DNA of 64,000 nt from JAAELZ01 sp965237485 (lineage in GTDB: Bacteria > Pseudomonadota > Gammaproteobacteria > Arenicellales > Poriferihabitantaceae). The position numbers and the translations under genes were made by a program. Of this stretch, positions 35,020 through 44,835 are shown piece after piece. Every line of letters starts with the position of its first letter. The first letter of the stretch is position 1. The notes beneath the pieces were generated by a model that saw nothing but the letters and a program-made list of their open reading frames with translations, was not told where the DNA came from and did no database searches. The stretch spans positions 372,001-436,000 of the forward strand of contig CBDEFQ010000010.1 of the NCBI GenBank assembly GCA_965237485.1. Reading direction: 5' to 3'.

Positions 35020-36039
35020 TTAGCTGTGCTCAGGCACATTGTAATACTCACGGTACCATTGCACAAATTGGCTTAGACCTTGCTTGATGGAAGTATTCGG
35101 CGCAAAGCCAAAATCAGCTTTAAGCCGGCTGACATCCGCATTGGTGGTGTGAACATCACCGTCTTGCATTGGCTTCATCTCATATTGCGCCTTAACCCCA
35201 AGGCATTCCTCCAAGGTTTGGATGTAATCCATTAGTTCAATGCGCGTTCCATTGCCGATGTTGTATACACGGTGTGGTGCCTGGCTGGATGCGGGCGTGG
35301 GAGCGTGAGAGCCGAAATTTGAATCGGCTTCTGCGGGCTGATCAATAACGCGTATTACCCCTTCGATGATGTCATCAATATAGGTAAAGTCGCGGGTCAA
35401 CTTACCGTGATTGTAAATAGGAATTGGTTCGCCTGCTAAAATTAACTTGGTGAACTTAAAGAACGCCATATCGGGTCTTCCCCAGGGGCCATAAACCGTA
35501 AAAAAGCGTAACCCCGTTGTTGGGATGCCGTAAAGATGGGCATAGGTGTGTGCCATCAACTCATTGGCTTTTTTGCTGGCGGCGTACAAAGACACGGGGT
35601 GATCAACGGGGTCGTCTTCACTAAAGGACAACTTACTGTTGGCCCCGTATACCGAGCTAGACGAGGCATATACCAAATGCTTTACCTCGCTGTGTCGGCA
35701 ACCTTCCAAAATATGGCCAAAGCCGACTAAGTTTGCATTGATATATGCAGCTGGATTTTCTAGCGAGTAACGCACGCCTGCCTGCGCGGCCAAATTCATC
35801 ACCGCATCGAACTGGTTGTCGGCAAAGAGTTTTTCAATTGCTTGCTGATCTACCAAATCCAAGCGTGCAAAACTAAAACCATCGCGCTGGGTTAAACGGT
35901 CGAGTCGCGCGTGTTTTAAACTGACTTCATAGTAATCATTTAAGTTGTCGATGGCATGCACGGTGTGGCCCCGGTCCAGCAGGCTGTGCGCCAAGCTAGA
36001 GCCGATAAATCCGGCACCGCCGGTAATCAAAATATGCAT
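35020..36039 (-). CDS. NAD-dependent epimerase, UDP-glucuronate 4-epimerase type
   Basis: 339 residues of the extended SDR fold. NAD-binding GGAGFIGS (7-14), active-site YAASKKANE (about 152-160) with the Tyr-x3-Lys pair, and LRFFTVYGPWGRPDMA, the motif of UDP-glucuronate 4-epimerases (WbpP/CapI group). Probable reaction UDP-glucuronate to UDP-galacturonate for surface polysaccharide. A proline-rich insert of about 12 residues near 245 (APTPASSQAPH) is unusual. It stands alone, without glycosyltransferases nearby. Confidence 0.85.
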   Translation of the reverse strand: MHILITGGAGFIGSSLAHSLLDRGHTVHAIDNLNDYYEVSLKHARLDRLTQRDGFSFARLDLVDQQAIEKLFADNQFDAVMNLAAQAGVRYSLENPAAYINANLVGFGHILEGCRHSEVKHLVYASSSSVYGANSKLSFSEDDPVDHPVSLYAASKKANELMAHTYAHLYGIPTTGLRFFTVYGPWGRPDMAFFKFTKLILAGEPIPIYNHGKLTRDFTYIDDIIEGVIRVIDQPAEADSNFGSHAPTPASSQAPHRVYNIGNGTRIELMDYIQTLEECLGVKAQYEMKPMQDGDVHTTNADVSRLKADFGFAPNTSIKQGLSQFVQWYREYYNVPEHS

Positions 36040-36079
36040 ACGAAATTGGTTATTTACGAATAGATAGATTGTAACATTT

Positions 36080-37453
36080 TCAGCAAAGCCCTAGACTCTG
36101 TCCGGACTGAATTGATAGGCTCAGTGCCTTGCGCCTTGACAATTGTTGGCATTTCCCCATGATGTAGGTAGCAAATACCGCGCGGTCATCGCCTAGGATA
36201 ATCATCGCAAATAATTTCTCCTGCAAGGTTTTTGCTGATTTGATGCGGCGTTCTATGAGTGGTGTAGCAGCATAATCTATAACAATAAAATCAGCCTCTT
36301 TGCCTTGGTTGAAATTACCTATCACATCGTCAAGGTACAGTGCTCGTGCATTACCCAAGGTTGCAAGGTATAGCAATCGAATGGGTGATAACTGCTGGCC
36401 GCTAAGCTGTTGCACTTTGTAAGCTTCGGCCAGTGTTTGCAACATGCTAAAACTGGTGCCGCCACCCACATCGGTTGCGATGCTCACTCGTATGCCTTCA
36501 GCTAAGGCGCGAAAGCAATTAAACAAACCGCTACCCAAAAAAGTATTTGAGGTTGGGCAAGAAGCAATCGCAGCACCAGTCTCGCCCATGCGCTTGCGGT
36601 CTACTTCGTCTAAATAAATACCGTGGGCATACATAGATCGCTCACGCAACAAACCATGGTGATCGTATACGTCTAAATAACTGCGACTCCAGGGGAACAA
36701 TTTTTTCACCCAAGCAACTTCTTTGGCGTTTTCGGCAACATGCGTGTGCACATAGGTATCTGGATATTCTTTCGACAATTTAGCTACGAATTCCAGTTGC
36801 GCATCGCTAGAAGTAGGTGCAAATCGTGGGGTGACTGCGTAGAGCAAGCGATCGACTTTGTGCCATTTATCTATCAGTATTGCACTTTCTTCATAGGAAG
36901 ACTCGGGTGTGTCCAACAGGTAATCTGGCGCGTTACGATCCATCATTACCTTGCCAGCAATCATACGCATATTTCGTTTTCGCGAAGCAGTGAAAATAGC
37001 GTTGGCTGACTCTGGGTGAACCGTTGCTAAAACTAGGGCCGTGGTCGTGCCATTGCGCAGTAGTTCATCAAGGAAAAACTCAGCCACTTCTGCTGCGTGC
37101 TGCGCATTGCCAAATAAACCTTCGGTTGGGAAGGTGTAAGTGTTGAGCCAATGCAGTAAATCTTCGCCATATGAGGCAATAATATCGGTTTGCGGATAGT
37201 GGACATGGGTGTCGATTAAGCCGGGAATGATGAGCTTGCCAGAGTAATCAACGACTTCAATATCTGAGGGTATTTGATCGAGCAGGGTTTGGGCGTTGCC
37301 CAAGCTTTTTACCAAACCATCTTCAATAACCAACAAGCCATCTTCGAAATATTCGTAAGCATCGCTATTGCTGTTTTCCCCAGGGTCATTTAGGAAATGC
37401 AACACCGAGGCGCGATAGGCGACGGTTGAGGAATCAGTGGGTGATAGAACCAT
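36080..37453 (-). CDS. guaD: Guanine deaminase
   Basis: 457 residues of the amidohydrolase superfamily. The metal motif is DTHVHYPQTD (about 81-90), then a YVHTHVAENAKEV block with the histidine and YAHGIYLDEVD, CPTSNTFLGSG and the late Asp in ATDVGGGTS. Hydrolyses guanine to xanthine and ammonia; xanthine is then oxidised by the dehydrogenase encoded upstream. Native sequence seems to end near YIMGKCQ; the last roughly 20 residues are encoded by a solo P-family end (36095-36126), so the original stop has been replaced. Probably harmless, since the tail is outside the barrel. Confidence 0.92.
   Translation of the reverse strand: MVLSPTDSSTVAYRASVLHFLNDPGENSNSDAYEYFEDGLLVIEDGLVKSLGNAQTLLDQIPSDIEVVDYSGKLIIPGLIDTHVHYPQTDIIASYGEDLLHWLNTYTFPTEGLFGNAQHAAEVAEFFLDELLRNGTTTALVLATVHPESANAIFTASRKRNMRMIAGKVMMDRNAPDYLLDTPESSYEESAILIDKWHKVDRLLYAVTPRFAPTSSDAQLEFVAKLSKEYPDTYVHTHVAENAKEVAWVKKLFPWSRSYLDVYDHHGLLRERSMYAHGIYLDEVDRKRMGETGAAIASCPTSNTFLGSGLFNCFRALAEGIRVSIATDVGGGTSFSMLQTLAEAYKVQQLSGQQLSPIRLLYLATLGNARALYLDDVIGNFNQGKEADFIVIDYAATPLIERRIKSAKTLQEKLFAMIILGDDRAVFATYIMGKCQQLSRRKALSLSIQSGQSLGLC
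36095..36126 (-). repeat. Solo P-family end inside the guaD 3' end
   Basis: ACTCTGTCCGGACTGAATTG is followed by ATAGGCTCAGTG, matching the terminal repeat of P1/P2 with several changes. No partner end is found nearby. CTAG precedes it at 36091-36094. Confidence 0.6.
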
Positions 37454-37456
37454 GTT

Positions 37457-37981
37457 TTAGTGCTTGCTTAGGATGTCTTCTATACGAAACTTTGCAATTT
37501 TATGGATCTCTTTGATTGCATGATCAAACTCAGTTTGATAGTCATTTTCAATCCGCCGCTCGAAAGCAGCAAGGATTAAGTGACGATTACTACCTTTAAC
37601 TGCCATCACAAAGGGGAAGCTAAATTTTTTCTTATAGGCCGCGTTAAAACTTACGAATAGTGCGAATTCTTCAGCAGTACATTGGTCAATGCCGGTGCTA
37701 GATTGCTCTGTTGTTGATTCTCGAGTCAATGTTCCAGCTTGTGCGGCTCGACCGGCTAAGTCAGGGTGAGCAATGATCAAATCGAACCGTTCCTGATGAC
37801 ATGCATTGTCCACTTGCTGTGCTAAAGCTTTGTCTAACTCTTCAAAGGAAATGTTTTCGCCTAGCCCTTGTTGCCATGCTGCGCGAGCTATCCAAGAGCT
37901 ATGTTCGTATACACCACCAAACAAGGCAACAAATTCATCTTCGCTGCGCGGTATACGATATAGGCTTGCGGTTTCTGCCAT
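37457..37981 (-). CDS. uraD: OHCU decarboxylase
   Basis: 174 residues from the ATG at 37981 (MAETASLYR); a longer start at 38008 overlaps puuD and is less likely. The family block VYEHSSWIARAAW (active-site His) is at about 22-34 and the KFSFPFVMAVKG segment near 110. Converts 2-oxo-4-hydroxy-4-carboxy-5-ureidoimidazoline to (S)-allantoin, the last step encoded here. Between puuD and guaD with almost no spacing. Confidence 0.92.
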   Translation of the reverse strand: MAETASLYRIPRSEDEFVALFGGVYEHSSWIARAAWQQGLGENISFEELDKALAQQVDNACHQERFDLIIAHPDLAGRAAQAGTLTRESTTEQSSTGIDQCTAEEFALFVSFNAAYKKKFSFPFVMAVKGSNRHLILAAFERRIENDYQTEFDHAIKEIHKIAKFRIEDILSKH

Positions 37982-37982
37982 G

Positions 37983-39188
37983 TTATTGCACCAATGCACC
38001 GTCGACAAACCAGCGGTCTAATAACGCACGTTCAGCATCGGTCATATTAGTCAGATTCCCAATGGGCATGGCTTTACTAATGACACTTTGTTGGTGAATA
38101 AGCGAGGCTTGGCTAGTAATTTGCTGCTGCGTCTCCAGCAATATCCCTTTAGGTGCAGAGCTAAAGCCAGCTTGAGTAGGCGTTTGAGCGTGGCAGCTAA
38201 CACATCGAGTGGCAACAATAGATTGCACTTGAGCAAAGGTTTGTTCAGCGTTCAACTTGTTGCTACGGGCATCCGTCGTGGGCCTAGGCGCAGCCAAGGC
38301 AGCGATTGCCGCCAGAACTATGGTTGCTATAATGAGCGGAAGTGCGGTTTGTTTGCCAAAATGACGTTGCACAAAATAAACGCGGATTAAGCCCCCCACT
38401 ATGCAGATGCCGATCAAAATCAGCCAATTTAGCGCGTGCGCGTAGGTCATTGCGTAATGATTGCTAATCATTACGAATAACACCGGTAGGGTAAAAAAGG
38501 TGTTGTGTACGGAACGCTGTTTAGCGGTTAAGCCGTGCTTCGGGTCTAATTTGTCGCCTGTTGTCGCGGCTTTGACCAAGGCTTTTTGCCCCGGGATAAT
38601 AATAAAAAAAACATTGGCTGCCATTATGGTACCGAGCATTGCACCGAAATGAATATAAGCCGCACGACCGCTAAACAGTTTGCACAATACAAAAGCCATC
38701 ACGCAAACGAATAGCGCGATGGCAGTGCTCAGTGCTTTGTCATTTTTTCCAATGGGCGATTTGCATAAAAAATCGTAACCCAGCCAACCGCCTATTAAAG
38801 TGGCAACCCCAATTAAAATGGCAATCGGCTTACTCAGTTCAAGCACGCTCGGGTCAATCGTGTAAATTTCTGCACCATACCAATAGATTAAAGCCAACAA
38901 AAACACGCCGGATAGCCACGTGGTATAAGCTTCCCACTTGAACCAATGCAAGGTGGATGGGATAGCGGGCGGTGCCAACTTGTACTTTTGCGCGTGGTAA
39001 AAGCCGCCGCCATGCACAGACCACACTTCACCGCTTATTCCGTCAGCAACGTCTTCATCCTTTTTCGGTGTGAGCAAATGGTTGTCTAGCCACACGAAAT
39101 AAAACGATGCGCCAATCCAAGCAACCCCAGTGATCATATGTACCCAGCGACCCAGCAAGTTAAGCCATTCAATAAAATAACTTTCCAT
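37983..39188 (-). CDS. puuD: PuuD-type membrane urate oxidase with cytochrome c domain
   Basis: 401 residues. About eight N-terminal membrane helices (DUF989), beginning WLNLLGRWVHMITGVAWIGA, with HGGGFYH-type conserved His; the C-terminal part carries a heme c site CVSCH (about 333-337) and ends with a helix and TDAERALLDRWF. This family oxidises urate to 5-hydroxyisourate and passes electrons to the respiratory chain, replacing soluble uricase. It overlaps xdhB by 1 bp. Confidence 0.92.
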   Translation of the reverse strand: MESYFIEWLNLLGRWVHMITGVAWIGASFYFVWLDNHLLTPKKDEDVADGISGEVWSVHGGGFYHAQKYKLAPPAIPSTLHWFKWEAYTTWLSGVFLLALIYWYGAEIYTIDPSVLELSKPIAILIGVATLIGGWLGYDFLCKSPIGKNDKALSTAIALFVCVMAFVLCKLFSGRAAYIHFGAMLGTIMAANVFFIIIPGQKALVKAATTGDKLDPKHGLTAKQRSVHNTFFTLPVLFVMISNHYAMTYAHALNWLILIGICIVGGLIRVYFVQRHFGKQTALPLIIATIVLAAIAALAAPRPTTDARSNKLNAEQTFAQVQSIVATRCVSCHAQTPTQAGFSSAPKGILLETQQQITSQASLIHQQSVISKAMPIGNLTNMTDAERALLDRWFVDGALVQ

Positions 39189-41485
39189 TAGGCTGCTTTA
39201 AGATCGGTAATGGCTTTAAGGATGCGCTCACTCGTTGCAGGTGCATCTAAGTCAGGACTGAATTTATGCTCGCGCGTGCTGGCAATTGCGTCACGAATCG
39301 CTAAGAAAACTGAGAACGCTAAAAGCAAGGGGGGCTCGCCGACTGCTTTTGAACGCATAATGGTGTTTTCATGATTAATGTTCTTAAATAGATTTACACG
39401 AAAGTCTTTTGGGCAATCATTTACCGCAGGAATTTTGTAGGTTGATGGGGCGTGTGTCATCAATTTACCGCTGTCATTCCAAAAAAGTTCTTCTGTCGTT
39501 AACCAACCCATTCCTTGAATAAAAGCACCTTCAACTTGACCTAAATCAATAGCAGGGTTAATTGAGTTGCCAGCATCGTGCAGTAAATCAGCACGCAATA
39601 GCTTCCATTCCCCGGTCAGCGTATCGACAACAACTTCAGAAACAGAAGCGCCGTAAGCAAAATAGTAAAAGGGGCGACCCTTCATTTTGTCTTTATCCCA
39701 ACTTAGATCTGGAGTCTTATAAAAACCGTCAGACCACAACTGTACGCGGTTCTCGTAAGCTTGAACCACCATCACGTTAAAACCGAATTTATTTCCGGCA
39801 ACATTAACGCAGTTGTCGATAAATTCAACTTCCTCGGCTGTGCCGCCATATTTTTCGGCGGCAAAATTAGCGATGCGAATTTTTATTTGCCTCGCCGCAT
39901 CTTCGGCCGCTTTCGCATTGAGATCAGCACCGGTGGAAGCAGCGGTGGCCGACGTGTTAGCAACTTTGTCAGTTTGCGTAGCAGTAGATTTAACATATTC
40001 TAATGACACGCCCAATTCATTAGCCACTACTTGTGCAACCTTGGTATTGATGCCTTGGCCCATTTCAGTGCCGCCGTGGTTAACGAGTATCGACCCGTCT
40101 AGGTATACATGTACCAAAGCCCCAGCTTGATTAAAGTGCACCACATTAAATGAAATGCCAAATTTAAGCGGCGTAAGCGCAATGCCCTTTTTGAGAATAG
40201 GGCTAGTTTGGTTAAAGCTGGAAATAGCGTCTTTACGTTTTGCGTAGCCACTCGAGATTTCGAGCTGAGCCACTAACTCGTGAATGACATTGTCCTGCAC
40301 CGTTTGTTCGTAAGGTGTGACATTGCGGTCGGTCTTGCCATAAAAATTAAGCTTACGAATAGCCAGTACATCCTTACCTAGCTCACGGGCAATATTATCG
40401 ATAATGATTTCTATGGCGATAGCGCCTTGTGGGCCACCAAAGCCTCTAAATGCGGTGTTTGACTGGGTGTTGGTTTTGCCGCATCGTGCTTTAATATGCA
40501 CATCACTCAAGTAGTACGCATTGTCAAAATGACAAACTGCACGAGCGGCAACAGGTGGCGAGAGGTCTGTAGAAAATCCGGCCCGTAGAGTCATGTCGAT
40601 GTCCGCTGCGAGAATACGTCCCTTATCATCAAAGCCCACATCGTATTCATAATAAAAACAGTGGCGTTTGCCGGTTATCATCATGTCGTCGTCGCGGTCG
40701 AGCCTAAGCTTGACCGGGCGGTTCAGCTTTCGCGCACAGACCGAAGCAATGCAAGCAAATATTGCAGACTGTGATTCTTTGCCACCAAAACCGCCACCCA
40801 TGCGCCGTATTTCAACTGTAACTTGGTTATTTTTTAGGCCAAGTGCGTGCGCCACTATATGCTGCATTTCGCTCGGGTGTTGAGTTGAGCAATGCAGATA
40901 GATACTGTTGTCTTCGCGAGGAATCGCGTAAGAAATCTGTCCTTCAAGATAAAACTGTTCCTGACCGCCGACATTAAACTTGCCTTTGAGGCGCCTTGGC
41001 GCCTTTTTTAAAGCTTGCTCTGGCTGCCCTTGAAGACAAGCCATCGGTTCGATTACATAACTATTTTGTGCTTTGGCTTCTTCTGGGGAATAAACGGCTG
41101 GTAGCTCAGTATAATCAACCACGCCCTTTACCGCCGCTTGGCGGGCGGCTTGATATGTTTTCGCCACCACCGCGAAGATGGGTTGACCAATATATTCGAC
41201 CACATCGTCAACTAGAATAGGATCGTCATGCAGTATAGGCCCGCAATCATTTACGCCCTGGATATCACTAGCTTGCAAAACGGCCACTACACCGGGCATC
41301 GCTATAATTGCGCTAAGGTCGATTTTGTTGATCCTGGCGTGTGCCTTCTGGCTTAAGCCCAACGCGCAAAATAACGTACCGGCCAACTCGGGAATATCGT
41401 CGATATAAGTTGCTTCACCGCTAACATGCAGATGCGCGGATTCATGTGGGGTGGCGCGGCTGAACAAGGTGTTTGGTTTATTCAT
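39188..41485 (-). CDS. xdhB: Xanthine dehydrogenase, molybdopterin-binding subunit
   Basis: 765 residues. The aldehyde oxidase/xanthine dehydrogenase a/b hammerhead starts the protein (HVSGEATYIDDIPE) and is followed by the molybdopterin domain with RRMGGGFGGKESQ (about 250), AFRGFGGPQGA and the active-site GEPPLLLAFSVF near 720 with the catalytic Glu in this block. Together with XdhA it oxidises hypoxanthine/xanthine to urate. The sulfuration/insertion factor XdhC, usual in such clusters, is not in the window. Confidence 0.95.
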   Translation of the reverse strand: MNKPNTLFSRATPHESAHLHVSGEATYIDDIPELAGTLFCALGLSQKAHARINKIDLSAIIAMPGVVAVLQASDIQGVNDCGPILHDDPILVDDVVEYIGQPIFAVVAKTYQAARQAAVKGVVDYTELPAVYSPEEAKAQNSYVIEPMACLQGQPEQALKKAPRRLKGKFNVGGQEQFYLEGQISYAIPREDNSIYLHCSTQHPSEMQHIVAHALGLKNNQVTVEIRRMGGGFGGKESQSAIFACIASVCARKLNRPVKLRLDRDDDMMITGKRHCFYYEYDVGFDDKGRILAADIDMTLRAGFSTDLSPPVAARAVCHFDNAYYLSDVHIKARCGKTNTQSNTAFRGFGGPQGAIAIEIIIDNIARELGKDVLAIRKLNFYGKTDRNVTPYEQTVQDNVIHELVAQLEISSGYAKRKDAISSFNQTSPILKKGIALTPLKFGISFNVVHFNQAGALVHVYLDGSILVNHGGTEMGQGINTKVAQVVANELGVSLEYVKSTATQTDKVANTSATAASTGADLNAKAAEDAARQIKIRIANFAAEKYGGTAEEVEFIDNCVNVAGNKFGFNVMVVQAYENRVQLWSDGFYKTPDLSWDKDKMKGRPFYYFAYGASVSEVVVDTLTGEWKLLRADLLHDAGNSINPAIDLGQVEGAFIQGMGWLTTEELFWNDSGKLMTHAPSTYKIPAVNDCPKDFRVNLFKNINHENTIMRSKAVGEPPLLLAFSVFLAIRDAIASTREHKFSPDLDAPATSERILKAITDLKAA

Positions 41486-41490
41486 TTTGT

Positions 41491-42966
41491 TTACGCCGCG
41501 AATACATTCAGTTGCGTTTCAGGTGTAGAGTTTTCTACCCTCGTTTCAAGGTAAAACCGTTTCAGCAGATTTTCAGCACTTAAGCTACGATTTTCAGCCG
41601 AGGCACGCATATCTGCCAATGGCGTGTAGTCCCGGGCGAGTTGTTTAATGGCTGTTTGCACAGTCTCCTCGTTCCACTGTTGCCCCACCAGAGCACCTTC
41701 AGCGTGTTTTGCCCTTTTGGGTGTCGCTGCCATTCCTCCAAAAGCAATACGCGCATCCGTTACTTTATTATCTTCAAGCCGAAGGGCAAATGCGGCGCAA
41801 ACTGCTGAGATATCAGAGTCGTACCGCTTCGATAGCTTATAAGTACGAAATTCAAGGTTTGAATCTGGCAAAGGCACTTGGATCGCAGACACGATCTCAT
41901 CATCAAACATATCTTTTTGCATGTAGTCTAAGTACAGGTCTTCTAGCTGCAAACTTCGTTGGCCCTTTAAGCTAGCTAATATAACTTTTGCACCAATAAC
42001 AATTAGCCATGGCATCGAGTCCCCGATTGGCGAGCCGTTGGCAAGATTACCGCCTAGGGTGCCCGCATTGCGAATTGGCACCGATGCAAATCGTTTCCAT
42101 TGTTCATCAATTTGCGGGTAATGCTTGGCGATCAGTGCATAGGCATCGCTTAAAGACACGCCTGCGCCAATGACCAAGCTTTTATCATTTTCGCTGGTTT
42201 GTGCTAATTCCTTAACATTGCCCAAAAAAATAATATCACCCAAGTCTCGCAGTTGTTTATTTACCCACAGACCAATATCTGTGCAACCAGCAAGCACCGT
42301 GGCCTCTGGGTTTTCGCTGCGCAATTGGCATAGTTGTTGTATATCGGTTGGCGCGTGGAAAGCGCCATCAGAGTGGGTATAAGAAAGGGCTTCATCACGG
42401 GCCATGGCCGACAATTTTTCGGTCAAGCCTTGGCTATCAAACGTAACTGAGTCGAGTTCAAACATCTTCGAACCGGCTTCTAAAATAGATCGGTAACCTG
42501 TGCAGCGACATAAATTGCCCGATAAAGCCGTCCGTAGTTGCTCGTCATCAGCTACGGTTTTGCTTTGCTGGTGGTCGATATACACATTCCAAAGCGACAT
42601 CACAAAACCAGGCGTACAAAACCCACACTGCGAGCCGTGATAGTCGACCATGGCTTGTTGCACGGGGTGTAGGGCACCGTTACTTTGGCGTAAATACTCG
42701 ACTGTGTATAGTGCCTTGCCATCCAAAGTGGGCACGAATTGAATGCAGGCGTTAACCGCACGCATTTGGAGTTGGCCGTCGAACAGTTGGCCTATTACTA
42801 CGGTGCAGGCGCCGCAATCACCTTCTGCGCAGCCTTCCTTACTGCCGACTAGGCCAAGATCATAGCGCAAGTAATTGAGTACTGTTTTGGTGGGCTTAAC
42901 CTCTTGAAGTGTGACCAACTCGTCGTTCAACAAAAACCGAACAGTATTTGCAGCAATAGCTTGCAC
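41491..42966 (-). CDS. xdhA: Xanthine dehydrogenase, FeS/FAD small subunit
   Basis: 491 residues, GTG start. The [2Fe-2S] ferredoxin-like cluster is CAEGDCGACTVV (about 41-52) with a later C; the second [2Fe-2S] site is CGFCTPGFVM and CRCTGYR (about 113-155). The FAD-binding domain has TVLAGCTDIGLWVNK and GGNLANGSPIGDSMP. Transfers electrons from the molybdenum centre to NAD. Spaced 5 bp from xdhB. Confidence 0.95.
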   Translation of the reverse strand: MQAIAANTVRFLLNDELVTLQEVKPTKTVLNYLRYDLGLVGSKEGCAEGDCGACTVVIGQLFDGQLQMRAVNACIQFVPTLDGKALYTVEYLRQSNGALHPVQQAMVDYHGSQCGFCTPGFVMSLWNVYIDHQQSKTVADDEQLRTALSGNLCRCTGYRSILEAGSKMFELDSVTFDSQGLTEKLSAMARDEALSYTHSDGAFHAPTDIQQLCQLRSENPEATVLAGCTDIGLWVNKQLRDLGDIIFLGNVKELAQTSENDKSLVIGAGVSLSDAYALIAKHYPQIDEQWKRFASVPIRNAGTLGGNLANGSPIGDSMPWLIVIGAKVILASLKGQRSLQLEDLYLDYMQKDMFDDEIVSAIQVPLPDSNLEFRTYKLSKRYDSDISAVCAAFALRLEDNKVTDARIAFGGMAATPKRAKHAEGALVGQQWNEETVQTAIKQLARDYTPLADMRASAENRSLSAENLLKRFYLETRVENSTPETQLNVFAA

Positions 42967-42968
42967 GT

Positions 42969-43316
42969 TTAGCTGCCTCGGTAAGTGCTATAACTCCACG
43001 GCGATACTAACAAAGGTACGTGATAGTGATCGTCTTTGCTCATAGTAAAACGTAGGGTGATTTGATCTAAAAACGCGGGCTCGTCGATCGCAGTGCCACT
43101 GTCAGCGAAATATTGCCCTACCTCAAAAACCAACTCCCAGGTGCCTAGCTCAAATTGAGCTTTGGGTAACAAAATATCGTCTGTTCGCCCATCAGTGTTA
43201 GTGACTAGTGTTTTGACAAGCTGAGCATTTTCTTTGATACGATACAAACTGAAGGGGATCCCCGCGCCAGGAATGCCCCGCGCTGTATCCAGAACATGTG
43301 TGGTTAGAAAACCCAT
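42969..43316 (-). CDS. uraH: 5-hydroxyisourate hydrolase
   Basis: About 115 residues from the ATG at 43316 (MGFLTTHVLDTARGIPGAG); the frame reaches 43361 but that extension is not family-like. Transthyretin-like: THVLDT with the active-site His, the RTDDILL-type Arg segment, and the C-terminal YRGS tetrapeptide of HIU hydrolases. Converts 5-hydroxyisourate to OHCU, between PuuD and UraD in the pathway. Confidence 0.93.
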   Translation of the reverse strand: MGFLTTHVLDTARGIPGAGIPFSLYRIKENAQLVKTLVTNTDGRTDDILLPKAQFELGTWELVFEVGQYFADSGTAIDEPAFLDQITLRFTMSKDDHYHVPLLVSPWSYSTYRGS

Positions 43317-43457
43317 ATATTTTTGCGTATTGAAGTTTTTACGATTAGGACCCAGTCTCAACCGTTACTTTAGCTAATATACCATTGCAGCAACACATGC
43401 GGGAGAGCAATAAACTAGTACGCACGAATACAATATAGCAACGCCTTGGCCTCCTAC

Positions 43458-44372
43458 CTAAGTGGCCGTCTGATATTGATCAAAGTGCTTCTTAAGGAGT
43501 TTAAGTAGGAAAATGAAAGCCTCTGTTTGAACAGCGTCACTGCGTACGCATAGGGCAAACTGTTGGTTTATAGTGCTTTGGTCAGCTAGTAATGGAATTT
43601 GAACAAGCTTACCGTCCTTAATTTGCGCTTCGATACCAATGACTGTTTGAAAGCCGATGATCATATCGGTTGCTAACATTTTGCGTAAGAATTCGACTGA
43701 ATTTGATGAGGTTAGCACCCTTGGTGCTTGGTCTAGCTTGGAAAACAAGTCATCAATTATATCGCGCAACGGCCAAGATGAGTCGGGCAAGATCAATGGG
43801 TATTCGGCGCATTGAGCTAGTTCAAGCTGTGCGGTATTTGCCAAAGGATGATTAGGGGTCATCACGGCGACCACTGGCAGCGCTTGGCTTACCAGTTGCT
43901 TTATTTCAGGCTGCGGAGCTGGGTCAAAGGCAAGAGCGATATCCATTTCTCGGTGGGCGATTAAATCAATTAAGTCTTTGCCACTGGCAGTGGTGAATGA
44001 AGTTAAAACGCCTGGGTATTGGTCATGGAACTCCAACAAAACCTTGGGTAAAAACTGCGCGATCACTGATTCTTGTGCCGCTATGGCGATACGTTCGTGC
44101 GATCGATTTTTTAAAGCCTTTAGTTGTTCTATTAGTTGGTCTGATTCTGAGAGCGTGTGGCTAACATGTGCTGCAAAAAGCTCACCTGCCTGAGTTAATT
44201 TTATACCGCTAGTTTGCCGTTCAAATAGACTGATTTCTAATTCACCTTCCAGCTTTAGCATTTGCCGGCTTACGGCCGAAGGTGCGACGTGTAATTTTGC
44301 AGCGGCCTTGCGGATGGAACCGCAATTGCGTACTTCGTTAAAATAACGTATATAACTCGAATGAATAGCCAT
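43458..44372 (-). CDS. LysR-type regulator, probably of purine catabolism
   Basis: 304 residues. HTH IRKAAAKLHVAPSAVSRQML (about 18-37) and a standard LysR effector domain. It is 97-140 bp upstream of uraH on the same strand and is the only regulator near the xdh/puuD/guaD genes, so it likely responds to a purine intermediate; inference from position. Confidence 0.88.
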   Translation of the reverse strand: MAIHSSYIRYFNEVRNCGSIRKAAAKLHVAPSAVSRQMLKLEGELEISLFERQTSGIKLTQAGELFAAHVSHTLSESDQLIEQLKALKNRSHERIAIAAQESVIAQFLPKVLLEFHDQYPGVLTSFTTASGKDLIDLIAHREMDIALAFDPAPQPEIKQLVSQALPVVAVMTPNHPLANTAQLELAQCAEYPLILPDSSWPLRDIIDDLFSKLDQAPRVLTSSNSVEFLRKMLATDMIIGFQTVIGIEAQIKDGKLVQIPLLADQSTINQQFALCVRSDAVQTEAFIFLLKLLKKHFDQYQTAT

Positions 44373-44398
44373 CTTTACACAGTCTGTTGGGTTTTAAT

Positions 44399-44830
44399 TT
44401 ATTCGTCTAGAATATAGTCTACCCAATCGTCTTCGCACACCGTCTGTTCCGGAATACACCAGCTGCTCACTGAAATATTCGCAGCTACCATGTCGGCTTT
44501 TGTTCCGCCCAGTAGCGGGTGCCAGTCGGGTAAAGGTTTGTCTTCATGGCGCAAACGGTAAGCGCAAGTTTTGGGGAGCCAATAATGATGTGCCAAATTA
44601 TTACGATCAATAACCACACACTGTGGCTTCTTTTCTGCGCGATCAGGGTATACCTTGCAGCGACAAGTATCGGTGTTAAGAAACTCGCATGAGATTTGAG
44701 TGAATACAATCTCACCCGTATCCTCTTCTTCTAACTTTTGCAAACAGCACCGAGCGCAGCCATCGCAAAGGGCTTCCCATTGCTGTTCAGTGAGAGATTG
44801 CAATGGCCGTTCCCAAAATGGTTTATCCAT
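44399..44830 (-). CDS. ycgN: YcgN-family cysteine-cluster protein (UPF0260)
   Basis: 143 residues. Pattern CDGCARCCLQK (about 22-32) and later cysteines in CEFLNTDTCRCKVYP, the zinc/iron-binding cluster of the UPF0260 family; also WLPKTCAYRL. Function of the family is unknown. It follows yejF by 5 bp, so is probably read on the same transcript. Confidence 0.88.
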   Translation of the reverse strand: MDKPFWERPLQSLTEQQWEALCDGCARCCLQKLEEEDTGEIVFTQISCEFLNTDTCRCKVYPDRAEKKPQCVVIDRNNLAHHYWLPKTCAYRLRHEDKPLPDWHPLLGGTKADMVAANISVSSWCIPEQTVCEDDWVDYILDE

Positions 44831-44835
44831 CTGAT

